Source: Pseudomonas sp. FP453 (GTDB lineage Bacteria; Pseudomonadota; Gammaproteobacteria; Pseudomonadales; Pseudomonadaceae). Taken from it: a stretch of DNA of 64,000 nucleotides. A program made the translations under genes and the position numbers. The notes under the pieces are model-generated. The model was given only the letters and a program-made list of their open reading frames with translations. It was not told the origin of the DNA and searched no databases. How positions within the stretch are numbered: the first letter of the stretch is position 1; each line of letters opens with the position of its first letter. Shown in pieces: positions 17,064 to 30,085 of this stretch. Location of the stretch: the NCBI RefSeq assembly GCF_030687495.1, contig NZ_CP117435.1, forward strand, positions 2,422,501 to 2,486,500. Direction: 5' to 3'.

Positions 17064-17098
17064 ATCAGCAACGGCCTGCGCCGTTGCTGATTTTTTTT
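17064..17098 (+). terminator. Rho-independent terminator after the DING gene
   Basis: A perfect 12-bp stem (ATCAGCAACGGC with GCCGTTGCTGAT), a 4-base loop CTGC and a run of eight T residues overlapping the stem end. It lies 28 bp after the DING stop and insulates the exoprotein promoter that follows. Confidence 0.93.
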
Positions 17099-17114
17099 GC
17101 GTTAGCAGCCGTAT

Positions 17115-17162
17115 ATGAACTTTGCATGACAGAAGTTCAGTCGCGCCCCTCGCCAACCGCCT
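17115..17162 (+). promoter_or_regulatory. Composite Pho-box / ECF-sigma promoter of the exoprotein gene
   Basis: ATGAA-N5-CATGACA at 17115-17131 reads on the minus strand as CTGTCAT-GCAA-AGTTCAT, a Pho-box-like direct repeat (7 of 7 and 4 of 7). It is followed by AAGTTC (17133-17138) and, after 18 bp, CCGCCT (17157-17162), which resemble ECF -35 and -10 elements. The same arrangement with the same spacing precedes the phdA-pdtB operon. PhoB-assisted, VreI-dependent promoters are known in the P. aeruginosa locus. Confidence 0.6.
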
Positions 17163-17220
17163 AACCCTCATACGTGCGCCTGTCTTGCCCCGGGGCGCTA
17201 ACAAAGAAGGAAGATTCCCG

Positions 17221-20200
17221 ATGGTCCGCTGCAAACCCACGCTCAAGCTGAATGCCCAGGGCCCGCGTGCCCAGACCGTGTTGCGCCTCAAGCCGCTGGC
17301 CCAGGCCATTGCCTTGTTGATGGTGGCGGGCAATGCCCATGCCGCCCAGGCGTTCAGTGCTGCGTGGTTTGCCGAAAAAGGCGCGACGCGCGCCACCACC
17401 GCTGCGCGTTTGAGCGCGGGGCAGGTGCCGGGCATGCCGACGCTGAGCCAGCAGGCGCAGGTCAACCAGCGCCTGGCGCGGTCCATCAGCACGCTGAACA
17501 CCAGCGTCGCGGCGATTGCGGCCCAGCAGGCGGCGCAGGCGGCGGGGCGGCAGGCGGCGTTGGGGCAGGTGTCGACTATTCCCGATGGCCTGGGCAAGGG
17601 CGGTTTGCAGGTGGACAACAGCCTGACCCAGGGCTGGATCAACGCCAAGGCGCCGACCCAGTCCCAGGCGGGTGGCAAGACCACGGTGAGCATCGAGCAG
17701 ACCGCCGACAAGGCGATCCTCAACTGGGAGACCTTCAACGTCGGGCGCAACACCACCGTGGACTTCCAGCAGCAGTCCAACTGGGCCGCGCTGAACCGCG
17801 TCAACGATCCGAATGCGCGGCCGAGCGAGATCCAGGGCCAGATCAAGGGCGCGGGCACGGTGATGATCATCAACGCCAACGGCGTGGTCTTCGGCGGCAC
17901 CAGCCAGGTCAATGTGCGCAACCTGGTGGCGGCGGCGGCGAACATCACCGATGAGCAGTTCACCCAACGCGGCCTCTACGTCGATACCACCGGCACCGAG
18001 CCGACCTTCACCGACGCGGCCGGCAAGGTCGAGGTGCAACGCGGTGCGCTGATCCAGACCCACAACGCCGCCACCTCCACCGACGCGGGCGGTTATGCCT
18101 TGCTGCTCGGCACCGAGGTGGAAAACGCCGGCACCATTATCACCGCCAAGGGCCAGACCACCCTGGCGGCCGGTGACAGCTTCTACATCCGCAAAGGCGT
18201 CGGCACGGCGGGCAACGAGCGTTCCACCACCCGTGGCAATGAAGTCGCCACCGCCCTCAACTTCGAGAGCGCGGCGGGCAAGGTCAGCAACAGCGGCCTG
18301 ATCATGGCGTCCACCGGCGACATCACCCTGACCGGTCACCAGGTCCAGCAAAACGGCGTCGCGCTGGCCAGCACCTCGGTGGACACACGCGGCACGATTC
18401 ACTTGCTCAACTCGGCCAGCGACAGCGCCGGCAGCGTCACCCTCGGCGCCGGCAGCACCACCGCAATCCTCTTGGATGCCAGCGGCAGCACTGCGCTGAA
18501 TACCCAGAAGAACAACGGCCTGACCCTGCTCGACGGCAAGCCCGCCAACCTGATCGACGGCCAGTTCGACCACCTCAGCGCGGTGGCCGACCGCACCGAC
18601 CAGTCGCGCATCGAGATCGTCAGCGGCGGCACCGTGGACTTCCAGAAAGGCTCGATCACCTTGGCCACCGGCGGCCAGGTCGCAGTCAGCGCCGGCCAGC
18701 GCAGCCTGGTGCGCGATGGCGCGATCATCGACGTGTCGGGGGCGGTCGGCGTCAAGGTGGCGATGGAAGCCAACAACATCAAGATCAACGTGCAGGGCAA
18801 CGAACAGCGCGATGCCGCGGTCAACCGCGACAATGGGCAACTGATCAACAACGACGTGTGGGTGGACCTGCGTGAGCTGGTGTTTGTCGCGGCGGGCACC
18901 AACGGCTACGCCACGGACCGCTGGTACACCGCGGGCGGCTTGCTGGAAGTCGGCGGCTACCTCGGCACCCAGGGCCACTCGGTGGGTGAGTGGATGGCCC
19001 AGGGCGGCACCGTGACCTTTACCGGCAAGGATGTGGTGACCCAGCAGGGCGCGCAGATCAACCTGTCGGGCGGCACCGTGGATGTGCAGGACGGCTACAT
19101 CCGGCAAACCTGGCTCAAGGGTCCGGATCGCCGCTTGTATGAGCTGTCGCGGGCGCCGGGGGACATTCTCTATTCCGGAATCTACAAGGGTTATGAAGAC
19201 ACCAGCGTGCGCTGGGGCCAGACCGAGTATTACTACAACCCGCTGATTGCGCCGCAGGGGCGCAACGAAGCCGGTTATACCGTGGGCCGCGATGCCGGCA
19301 AGCTGGTGGTCGGCACCACCAGTGCGGTGCTCGAAGGGCAGGTGGTCAGTGATGTGTTCCAGGGCGAGCGGCAGATGCAGGCACCGGCGATCAACCTCGA
19401 CGGCTACCAGCAGTCGCAGAACGCGATGGCCCAGCGCGCGCAGTTGATCATTGGCCAGTACGTGCCGATCTATAACAAGACCACGGGCACCTTGCGTTAT
19501 GCGTTGGGCGCGACCGCCGAGCAGGTGTTGATCGACAGCAACACGCAAAAAATCGCCGACGGCCTCGACCTCACCACGGAACTGCCGAGCGAGCGTCAGG
19601 GCCAGATTGTGCTCGACAGCGAGCAACTCAACGGCTTCCAGTTGGGCGCGGTCAAGGTTGCGGCCAACCAGCAGGTCAGCGTCAACGGTGCGCTCAACGT
19701 CGCCGATGGCGGCACCATCACCCTGTTCGTGCCGGGGGTGGCGGTCAACGCCAACCTCACGGCCCACGGCGGCAGCATTCATGCCGGGAACATTCTCAGC
19801 CAGGTCGACCCGCTCAAGGACGGCGCGGTGGCCGACACGATCCTGCCGGGCGACGGCAGCCTGACGGTGGCGGAAGGGGTCAAGCTGGACGTCAGTGGGC
19901 GCTGGAACAACTTGCTGCTGGACGCGGCCAACAACACCGGCGTGGCCTATGTGAACGGCGGCAAGGTCTCGCTGCGTGGCACCGGCAACATCAGCCTGGC
20001 GGCCGGTAGCGTGGTGGACGCGTCTTCCGGCGCCACGCTCGGTGTGGACGGCAAACTGGCGGGCGGCAAGGGCGGCAACGTGACCTTGAGCGCCCTCGGT
20101 GCCTTGGGCCTGGACGGCGAGCTGCGCGGCTACGGCGTCAACGGCGGCGGCACCCTGGCGTTGCAGACACGCAAGGTGCAGATCGGCGACAGCGCCGTGG

Positions 20201-23200
20201 CTGCGGATGCCGACACCCTGAAACTGGCGGGTGACTTCTTCAACAAGGGCTTTTCGGCCTACGACATCACGGGCAACGAAGGTTTGCTGGTCACCGACGG
20301 CACGCAGGTCGATGTCACTGCTCCGGTGCTGCGCGCCGGTGAGCAGGCGTTGTCTGCCGCCACCGGCAGCGATCCGGCCATCGCCCTGGAGCGCTGGACC
20401 CCCGCGCTCTACCAAGAAGACGCGATCAAGGGCGTACTGACCCAGCGCCGTGGCGCAACCCTGAGCCTGAATGCCGGCGAGAACAACTCCACCGCCGAGC
20501 AAATGGCAAGCACCGTGCTGACCGTGGGCCCAGGCGCGGTGATCAATGTTGACCCGGGCCAGGCCATCAACCTGCGCAGCGTCGGTCAACTGAACATGGA
20601 CGGCACGCTGAATGCCTGGGGCGGCAGCATCACCCTGGGAGGGCTGCGCGCCGCCGCGTCCGATGCGGTGAACTCCCTCGGCCATGGTCGCTCGATCTGG
20701 GTCGGCGAACACGCGCTGATCGATGCCGCAGCGCGGGCGGCGACCGCGCTGGACAACCGTGGCCGCGCCTATGGCGTGGTCCGCGACGGCGGCACCATCA
20801 ATATCGGCGGCACCCTCGACCTGACGACGGGCATTGCCACCGCCAGTGATTTGTTTGTGGTGGTGCGCGAAGGCGCGCGCCTCGACGCTTCCGGCACCCA
20901 GGCGCCATTGAACATTGCCGGGCAGGGCCTGGTACAGCAGGCCAGCAATGGCGGCAGCATCAGCCTGGCGTCGAATAACGGCCTGTACCTGGACGGCAGT
21001 TTTGTCGCCCGGGCGGGCGGTGCTGGCGCGGCGGGCGGTAGCCTGGCGGTGGCGCTGGAAAGTCCGAACTACGAGCGGTTTACCGCCGTCGATCAGGTGC
21101 TCAAGGGCCGTGAACTGCTGCTCAGCCAGACCCATCAGCGTCACGACCTGGCCGGCACGCCAGAGGAGGCCGCCGCAGGGCTGGAATATGGCCATGGGCG
21201 CCTGGGGGTGGATCAAGTCAGCGCGGGTGGCTTTGATAACCTGGCGCTGATGAGCAACGGCATCATGGGCTTTGACGGCGACGTTGCACTGGCGCTGGGG
21301 CAGAGCCTGCGACTGTTCGGTTCGGCGTTTGCCCTCAGTGAAAATGCTGCGGGTGATTCGCGGGTCAACCTGTCGGCGCCGTATCTATTGCTCAACGGCA
21401 TCAACACGCCCGGCAAGGATCAGTACATTCGCCCGATTATCGAGCTGCCCAAGCCGTCGTTTCTGGAGACAGCCGCGCAGTTCAATGCCAGTGGCAACCT
21501 GATCGATGTGCGCGGCAGTGTGTTGTTTGGCCTCAAGGGCAGCCTGAATCAGGCGGATTGGAGTTTGTTGGACATCGAGCGTCGCGGTTTTGATCAGGTG
21601 AACCTGACCAGCCAGGGCGACCTGCGCTTCCTCGCCGGGCCGAATGAGAACGCCATTGCGCCGGGTATCAGCACGCAATTGCTGACCCATGGCGACATGA
21701 CCCTGCGCGCGGCCCAGTTGTATCCGGGCACCCAGGCCAGTGCGCGGGTGATCGCCGGATATCTGGGGGAAGTGACTGCCAACTCGATCCAATTCGACCC
21801 GCTGCGTACGCTGACCATCGGCCGTACCGGCAGCGCCGACGCCGCCATGCCGTATTCGGCCTTCGGCCGCCTGCAACTGGGCGCGGCGACGGTTCGCCAG
21901 GGCGGTGTGGTGCGTGCGCCATTGGGCCTGATCGACATCGGCAGTATGGGCAGTAGTCTGGTGCAATTGTTGCCGGGCAGTCTCACCTCGGTGAGTGGCA
22001 AGGGCCTGGTGCTGCCGTATGGCGGCACGCTGGACGGCCAGGAGTACCGCTATAACGGGCAAAAGGTCACGTTTATCGGCCAGGGTGGCGTGGCCACGGC
22101 GATGAGCGATCTGAGCGTCGGGGTGATCCTCGGCGGTACCACGGTGGCCGTGCAGCCGCAGGCCACGCTGGATCTGTCCGGCGGTGGCGAATTGCTCGGG
22201 GCTGGTTTTATTTCCGGCCGTGGCGGCTCCACTGACGCGCGCTTCAACCCGCTGGTGCAGTTCGGCGCCAACGGCGGGTTTGTGCTGCCGGGCCTGGCCA
22301 CCAACCCGGTCTATGCAATTGTGCCGGGGATCCAGCCGGGTGCCGCGCCCGTGGCGCCGGAGGGCGGCGCTTCAGCGCCAATGGTCGGCCAGCAGGTCAC
22401 GATCGGCGCCGGCGTGCCGGGGTTGCCGGCGGGCACCTACACCCTGATGCCCTCCACCTACGCGCTGCTGCCGGGGGCCTTTCGCGTGGAGGTCAATGGC
22501 CTCGCCGGGCTTGGCAGCGACGCGGCGACCACCTTGATGCGCAATGGCTCGTGGGCCACTTCCGGGCACCTGTCGATTGCCAATACCGGGATCAGCAACA
22601 GCATCGCCAGCCAGTTGATCCTGACTTCCGCCGATACCCTGCGCCGTTACTCCCAATACAACGAAACAGGCTATGCCCAGTTCGCCAAAGCCGATGCCGC
22701 GCGGCTAGGTGTGCCGCGACCGATGCTGGAAGCCGACGCCAAGACCTTGAAGCTGGCGCTGCGCCCCGGTGCGGGTGCCGATGGCTTTTCGTTCGAGGGC
22801 GTAGGGCGGTTTGATCCTGCTTCCGGCGGGTACGGCGGTACGGTGGCCGTGACGGACCCAACTTGGCAGGGCATTGAAGTGATCGGCGCCGGCAAGGCCG
22901 CCACGGCAGACTACGCCGGCATCACCCTCAAGGCCGACACCCTCAATGCCTTGGGCGCCTCACGCCTGGTGGTGGGCGGGATGACCGTGGTGGAGTACGG
23001 CCAATCCGGCAACTTCATCGGGCTGGCAGGAGGCCTCAATGGCGCCAACAGCACGGTGACGTTGCGCGAAGGCGCCACCCTTGCCGCGCCGGAAGTGTTC
23101 CTGGTCAGCGACACCGGTGGGATCGTGGTCGAGCAGGGCGCCTCGATCAACACCCTCGGGCGTGGCAAGGCCAGCTACGACGCGCGTGACGGGTTTACCT

Positions 23201-26200
23201 ACCAGGTGCTGAACATGCTGGCCGTGTCCAACGGGCTACTCAATGTGGTCAGTGCGCGCTCGCAAGGCGGTGTCAGTCAGGGCATTAACGTGGGGGCTTG
23301 CGACAGTGGCGCGTGCAGTGGTGGGACTGGCTTGTATTCCGATGGCAGCATCGTCGCGTTGACCGACGGCACGTTCCAACCTGGGCGACTCAGTGCGCTA
23401 CGGCACCCGTCACCTCAACCTCGGTGTCAGCGCGATCAACCTGGGCAGCGTCGAAGCCCTGGCCGCAGCGGGGAACCGCGTGCCGGCCGGACTGACCCTG
23501 ACCCAAGCGCTGCTCGACCGCCTGTTGCGCGGCGACACGCAATTCGGCGCGCCCGCCCTGGAAACCCTGCAACTGTCCGCCCGCGACAGCTTCAACTTCT
23601 ACGGCACCACCAGCCTCGACACCTACGACCCGCTCACCGGCAAGTCGCTGCTGAGCAACCTGATGCTGTCCACCCCGGCGATGTATGGCGCCGGTGGCGC
23701 CAATGATGTGGCGACGATCCACACCGCCAACCTGATCTGGCTGGGCGCCACCAATGCCCCTGGCGCGGTGGTGACAGGCGGCGCGGGCACTGGTAGCGGG
23801 CGCCTCGACATCAACGCCGAGCGCATCGAGTTTGGCTATGGCGACTTCGGCCAGCCGAGCAATGTGAAAAGCTTCGACCGCCTGGCCCTCGGGTTTGCCA
23901 ACGTCAATCTCAACGCCAGCGAGCGCGTCACCGCCAACCACAAGGGCAGCCTGAAGGTGTACCAGAGCCAGGGCGCCTATGACCCGGTCACCGGCTTCCA
24001 GTACAGCGGCGGCAACCTGACCATTCGCACTCCGCTGATGACCGGTGCTGCCGGCTCGGTGAACCGCATTACCGCCGGTGGCGCAATTGATATCGGCGCC
24101 TCCGCCGGTCCCCGTGGCACCGCCAGCGGCCAGGGTGCCGAGCTGGCCTTGCAAGGCGACAGCATTCGCGTGGCCGGGGCGGTGGTGTTGCCCAGCGGCA
24201 AGGTCAGCCTCAGTGCCCGTGGCGATGTGGTGTTGACCGATGACGCACTGATCGACGTGGCCGGGCGCCCCATCGCCTTCAACGATGTAATCCAATACGG
24301 CTGGGGCGGCGACGTGTTGCTCGACAGCCGCAACGGCAATATCCGCCAGGCCGCCGGTTCGACCATCGACCTGTCGGCCCAGCACAACCAGGCCGGTAAA
24401 TTGCGCGCGGTGGCAACCGACGCGGCGGCCGGTATCGTCGATCTGCAAGGCAAGATCCTGGGCAGCAGCAGCGGTTATTACGCCGCCGGTGGCACGTCGA
24501 TGCCCTACGAGGCCGCGACCGTGGAACTCCAGGCCCAGCACCTGGGCGGCAGCGGTTCCCTCGACCAGCAATTTGCCGACCTCAACGGGCGCCTCAACCA
24601 GGGCGCGGTCTATGGTGGCCGCAGCTTCCAGCTCAAGCAGGGCGACTTGACCATCGGCAACGGCCTCAAGGCCGGCAACATCAGCGTGTCCCTCGACAAC
24701 GGCCGCCTGCGGGTCAACGGCCTGGTGGACGCCAGCGGTGAGCGCGTCGGCAGCATTACCCTGGCCGGCAAGCACGGCCTGACCCTTGACGGCACGGCGG
24801 TACTCGACGCCCACGGCAGCAAGCTGCGGGTGGACAGCTACGGCAAGATCATCGACTCGCCCAACCGCGCCATGGTGGTGCTGGGCTCCGGCGACGGCCA
24901 ACTGACCCTTGCCAGCGGCGCCCGTATCGACCTGCGCCACGGCACTGACGGCGCGGCCGGCAACGACGGGCGCAATCGCGGCACCCTGGAACTCAACGCG
25001 CCACGCCTCGGCAGCAATGACATTGCCATTGACGCCAGCGGCCGCGTGACGATCCAGGGCGCGCGTTCCATCAGCCTCAATGGCATGGCCACCTACGACG
25101 ATGCCCCGGAAAAAACCGACGCCACCGCCAGCGGCAAGCCCTATCAGGAGATCACCCAGGGCTACCTGGATGGCAAGCACGCGCTGAGCAACGACTTCAT
25201 CAACGCCGCGTTGCAGAACACCGACTTGCTGCAAAACAAACTCGCCGGGCTGAACAACGCCACCTACGCCGATGCTTTCCATGTGCGCCCCGGCGTGGAA
25301 ATCGTCAGCAAGACGGCGGACGGTGACCTGGTGGTGCAGGGCGACCTGGACCTGTCCCGTTATCGCTACGCCAGCCTCAACCCCCATAGCCAGCAGGACG
25401 ACACGGTCTACGGTTCCGGTGAATCCGGCAGCCTGACCCTGCGTGCCGGTGGCGATCTGAATATCTACGGCAGCATCAACGACGGCTTCGCGCCGCCACC
25501 GTCGTCGGCGGACGATAAAGGCTGGGTGTTGCTGCCGGGTATCGACTACCGGGGCGGTACGGTGGTGGTGCCGGGCAACGGCGTGACCCTGGCCGATGGC
25601 ACGGCGTTCCCGGCGGGCACCACGCTGAACTATGACCTGCCGATCAAGGGCCTGACGGTCGCGGCCAATACCCGGCTGCCGGTAACGGCGACACTGGGCC
25701 AGGAGCTGGTATTGGCGGCTGGCAGCGTCGTCGCGGCGGATGTGCGCGATGCGGGCGGCAATCTGTTGTTCGCCGCGGGCACCTTGCTCAGCGAGGCGCA
25801 GACATTGGCCGAGGGCACGCAATTGGGCGCCGGTACGCTGTTGACCGAGGGCACCGTGTTGCAGGGCATGCTCTGGCCGAAAGGCGTGCCGTTGCCAGGC
25901 GTGCATCAGGCCAACCTGAGCAACAACCTTGTGTTGCTCGATGGCACCAAGGACTTGCCCAAAGGCGCGCTGATTCCTGCCGGCACCAACGTGAAATTGC
26001 CCGATGGCGTGAGGTCGGTGCAACTGCGTGCTGGCGGGTCCGGGCAGCTGTGGGCAATCGCGCCTATGTTGGCCGAGGGCACGCAGTCGTGGTCGTTGCG
26101 CTTGGTTGCAGGCGCCGATACCGAGGCTGCCGACAGTCGCATCCTGCAAGCGCATCCGCGCAGCGGTGATCTGCATCTGGCGGATACGCATTACGGCATG

Positions 26201-29200
26201 TTCGCCAAGCAATTGCCGCCGCGCGGCGTGGAAGTCTGGACGGCGGCTGCGGTCGCGTATCTGGGGGGCAAAGGGGTGACCGTCAAGGCGGGTGATCCCG
26301 TTGATCAGCGGGTACTCGATGGCCTCAACCAGGGTTCGATCAATGATTTTTGTGGTGCGTCCCCGCAGTTCTGCAAGACCACAGGGGCTTATGTCTTCAC
26401 CCAGTACTCCGTCGATCGCTTCGCGAGGGCGGGGGTCGTGGTAACGCTGGGTGCCGAGATGACCGACGAACTGGTGTATCGCTTCAACCGGTTTACCGTG
26501 GACCAGTTGTGCGCCGCCAGCATGATGTTTTGCCAGCTCAAAAACCCGCTGGAGTATGCGGCTGCACCGGCGAGCACACGTTTCAGCGTGATCCGCACCG
26601 GCACCGGCGACCTGGACTTGTTGAGCGCAGGCAACCTGAGCATGGACTCGTTGTATGGGGTGTACACCGCCGGTACGTCTTCGTCGGGCACGTTCGAGGG
26701 CGACCCGTATAACCAGGCCAAGGCGAAGCAGGGGGTGGCGAAAACTGTGCTGAGCGCGGGCAGCCTGTTCGAGCAATTCGTCAACGGCTCGCCCACCAGC
26801 CTGTACCGGGCGTGGTATCCAGAGGCAGGGGGTAATCTGACGATCACTGCCGGGGGCGATTTGACCGGTGATATCACCAGCACCACTCTGAACACTGTCG
26901 GGCGCCCCGATCCCAAGGATATCGGGACCGACTCGGCCAACGTCGGCAACTGGCTGTGGCGCCAGGGCAGCAATGCGGTGGCGACCGGAGGGCAGGCGCA
27001 ACCGAGCGCCTGGTGGATCAACTTCGGTAGTTACGCTGCGACGCCTTCGGGGGCCGATACCATGCTTGGCTTCACCGGATTTGGCACCCTCGGCGGCGGC
27101 GATCTGACGGTCAACGTCGATGGCAACGCCGGGGTCTTGAATACGCTAGGTTATGGCCTCAGCAACACGGCGTTGAACCCCCATAGCCAAGGCCTGGTGC
27201 TGGCAGTCGGCAGTACGGGCAGGGTCGCCAGCGATGGCGGCTTGCAGTTGACCGGCGGCGGCGACCTGCGGGTGCGCATCGGTGGCAGCTTGAACCCCGC
27301 CAGTCTTGCAAGCTCCGATGACCACCGTGATGGCGTGCTGGTCAACCTTCGCGGCGATGTGCAGTTGCGCAGCGCCAGCGTGGGCAGCGTCGATCTGTTG
27401 TACGGCAATACATCTACCGAACAGAGCCCCGGCGAGACCCGTGCATTCGACCCGCTGGTCTCGACCCGTGGCGTGGCGCGTGGTGGGCTGACCCTGGTGC
27501 CGGGCGACGCGACGTTCAATGTGCAGGCCCTGGCGGATCTGGTGGTACAGAACGTTGAAGACCCGGGCCGGGTGTCGATCAGCCATGCCTCGCCGTTTGC
27601 ACAAGGCACCACCCTGGGTACCGGCGCCAGTTGGTTCACGTTGTGGACCAAGGACACGGCTATCGATCTGTTCTCCTTGGGTGGGAACCTGACGCCGTTT
27701 ACTCGATCCGATACGCCGGCCGACCTGGCGGTGGTCTATCCGTCAATTGTGCGGGCAACGGCGGCTGGCGGGAGTCTGTATTACGGTAAAGCGGCCGAAC
27801 TGCAAGCCAACAACGACGGAAACTACAGCTACCCCTTGCTGCTGGCACCGGGGCAGAACGGCCAGTTGCAATTCCTTGCTCAGGGCTCGATCTACGGCGG
27901 TGGTATGGCGGTCAGCCAGTCCGGGGCGGCGCAAAGTTCGCTGGCAACCCCTTGGAATCCTGCCTATCAAGCTCGTATTGGCACTGCGGTGGTGGCCAGT
28001 AACCTGCCAGCCAGTGGCAGCTTGGGCTCCTTGTCGTTGTTTGCGTTTGGGCCAGCTACGGCAGCTGCGTCCGCCGTTGGCAGTGCTGAACCGGCGCGTT
28101 TTTATGCGATGGACGGCGATCTGGTCGGAGTAAGCAGTGGTCGGATTATCACGTTTAGCGCAACCCCAGGGTCACTGCATGAAGGTGAGACTTGGTATGA
28201 AGGTAACGGTGCGATAAGGATGATGGCCGGGCGGGATATCGTCAGCAGTGGTCGTAGCTTTGGCCTGGACAGGACTGACGCGGGTTCGAGCAATAACCTT
28301 TTCTTGCACAAAAACCCCAACGACATCTCCATCGTCTCCGCCGGCCGCGACATCCTCTTCAGCAACTTCCAAGTCGCCGGCCCCGGCCTGCTGGAAGTTT
28401 CCGCCGGGCGCAACATCCTGCTGACCGGCGCCGGTGGCGAGCACAGCGTGACCAGCCTTGGCGCGATCCTGCCGGGCGATACCCGCCCCGGTGCGAGCAT
28501 CGTCATGCAGGCCGGTGTCGGCGCCAACGGGCCGGATTACCAGCGCTTTGTCGCGACCTACCTGAACCCGCTCAACCAGGCGCAACCCGGTGAGTCGTTG
28601 CAGGGCGTCAAGGTTGCCAAGACCTACGAAAACGAACTGGTCACCTGGCTGGCCGAGCGCTTCGGTTTTGTCGGCGACAGCGAGCAGGCGCGGGCCTACT
28701 ACGCGGCGCTGCCTGCCGAGCAGCAACGGGTGTTTGCCCGCGACGTGTACTTCGCCGAGCTCAAGGCCGCTGGCCGCGAGTACAACGAGGACGGCGGCGT
28801 GCGCCAGGGCAGCTACCTGCGTGGCCGCACGGCGATTGCGGCGCTGTTCCCGGACAAGGATGTGGCCGGCAACCCGATCACCTATCAGGGCGATATCACC
28901 TTGTTCAACGGCTCGGGCGTACACACCAATGCCGGCGGCTCGATCCAGATGTTCACCCCGGGCGGCGGCCAGACCTTCGGCATCGAAGGCGCGGCACCAC
29001 CGTCCACGGCCGGGGTGATCACCCAGGGCGCCGGGGATATCCAGCTGTACTCCATGGGCAGCATCCTGCTCGGGCAAAGCCGGATCATGACCACCTTTGG
29101 CGGCTCGATCATGGGCTGGACCGCCGAGGGCGACATCAACGCCGGGCGCGGTTCCAAGACCACCGTGGTGTACACGCCGCCCAAGCGGGTCTATGACAAC

Positions 29201-29725
29201 TGGGGCAACGTGAGCCTGTCGCCGTCGGTGCCGAGTACCGGCGCGGGGATCGCCACGCTCAACCCGATCCCGGAAGTGCCGGCGGGGGACATCGACCTGA
29301 TCGCGCCGCTGGGCACCATCGATGCGGGCGAGGCGGGCATTCGCGTGTCGGGCAACATCAACATCGCGGCCCTGCGGGTGGTGAACGCGGCGAATATCCA
29401 GACCCAGGGCAAGTCGTCCGGGGTGCCGGTCTCGGCCACGGTCAACACCGGCGCCATGAGCTCGGCCAGCGCGGCGGGGGCGGCGGCGTCCCAGGCTGCA
29501 GAAGACGCGGCGCGCAATCAGCAGGCGGCGGCGAAGCAGGGGCGGCCGTCGATTGTCACCGTGGAAGTGCTGGGCTTTGGCACGGAGCCGGTACCGCGTG
29601 AGCCGGAGCAGAAGAGCTCCGGCTACAACCCCAACAGCCCGGTGCAGGTGCTGGGCGCCGGGCCGCTGAGCGAACAGGCGCGGGCGCGGTTGACGGATGA
29701 GGAGCGCAAGCAGATCAGTTTGTAG
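17221..29725 (+). pseudogene. pdtA: Filamentous-haemagglutinin exoprotein of PdtA type (TpsA), frameshifted
   Basis: This is the secreted partner of a two-partner secretion system, about 4167 residues once the frame is repaired, close to PdtA of P. aeruginosa. It has a signal region (RLKPLAQAIALLMVAGNAHA) and a TPS secretion domain (about 120-280: ILNWETFNVGRNTTVDFQQ, INANGVVFGG). A long run of beta-helix repeats follows, with a C-terminal region of the DUF3739 VreARI-associated haemagglutinin family and an Ala/Gln-rich tail. The frame breaks at 23374-23377: removing one C from TTCC turns TFQPGRLS into TFNLGDSVRYG and joins the halves 17221-23706 and 23393-29725. As read, only the first half would be made. 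ATG 17221 follows AGAAGGAAG. Confidence 0.88.
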
Positions 29726-29755
29726 TTTTTTGAAGGACCTCTCGATGTAGCTTTG

Positions 29756-29782
29756 GGGCGATCACTGATCGCCCTTTTTTTT
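29756..29782 (+). terminator. Rho-independent terminator after the exoprotein gene
   Basis: Perfect 8-bp stem GGGCGATC / GATCGCCC with loop ACT, then eight T residues. It lies 30 bp after the stop of the exoprotein gene, so the PhdA-like gene needs its own promoter. Confidence 0.9.
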
Positions 29783-29810
29783 GATGCTTGAAAATGTATG
29801 CCGATCCAAA

Positions 29811-29900
29811 TGTGGGAGCGGGCTTGCCCGCGATAGCGGTGGATCAGTGGATGAATAGGCTGACTGACACACCGCCATCGCGGGCAAGCCCGCTCCCACA
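29811..29900. repeat. REPIN, class GGAGCGGGCTTGCCC
   Basis: Inverted REP pair of the second sequence class (GGAGCGGGCTTGCCCGCGAT), between the exoprotein terminator and the next promoter. Confidence 0.9.
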
Positions 29901-29964
29901 CAAGCCCATTCCCATATTTTTGGCTGTGCCCGGCCTTGCGAAATTGCCCCCCAGCCAATCATAA

Positions 29965-30012
29965 ATGAAGCTTTCATGACAAAAGTTCGGTAGCTCCCAC
30001 CCACCCCCGTCT
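29965..30012 (+). promoter_or_regulatory. Composite Pho-box / ECF-sigma promoter of the phdA-pdtB operon
   Basis: ATGAA-N5-CATGACA, one base, then AAGTTC (29983-29988), 18 bp, then CCGTCT (30007-30012). It is identical in layout to the element at 17115-17162, with 22 of the first 27 positions the same. On the minus strand it gives TTGTCAT-GAAA-GCTTCAT, Pho-box-like. CGTCT is a typical ECF -10 sequence. Confidence 0.62.
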
Positions 30013-30085
30013 CTCCTATGTAACGCGCTGGATACGATCAAAAGTCGTCGCCAAAGCCGTCAGCAGGACGCCAGGAGTGGGGCAA

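Noticed and set aside
17161..21216. Very long minus-strand open frame (1351 codons) opposite the exoprotein gene
   Set aside because: It is the mirror of a high-GC repetitive coding region. The predicted protein has no domain, is rich in Arg/Gly/His/Ala, and lacks a start signal.
23390..27001. Minus-strand open frame of 1203 codons opposite the second half of the exoprotein gene
   Set aside because: Same cause: an antisense shadow of GC-rich repeats, with low-complexity composition and no recognisable domain.
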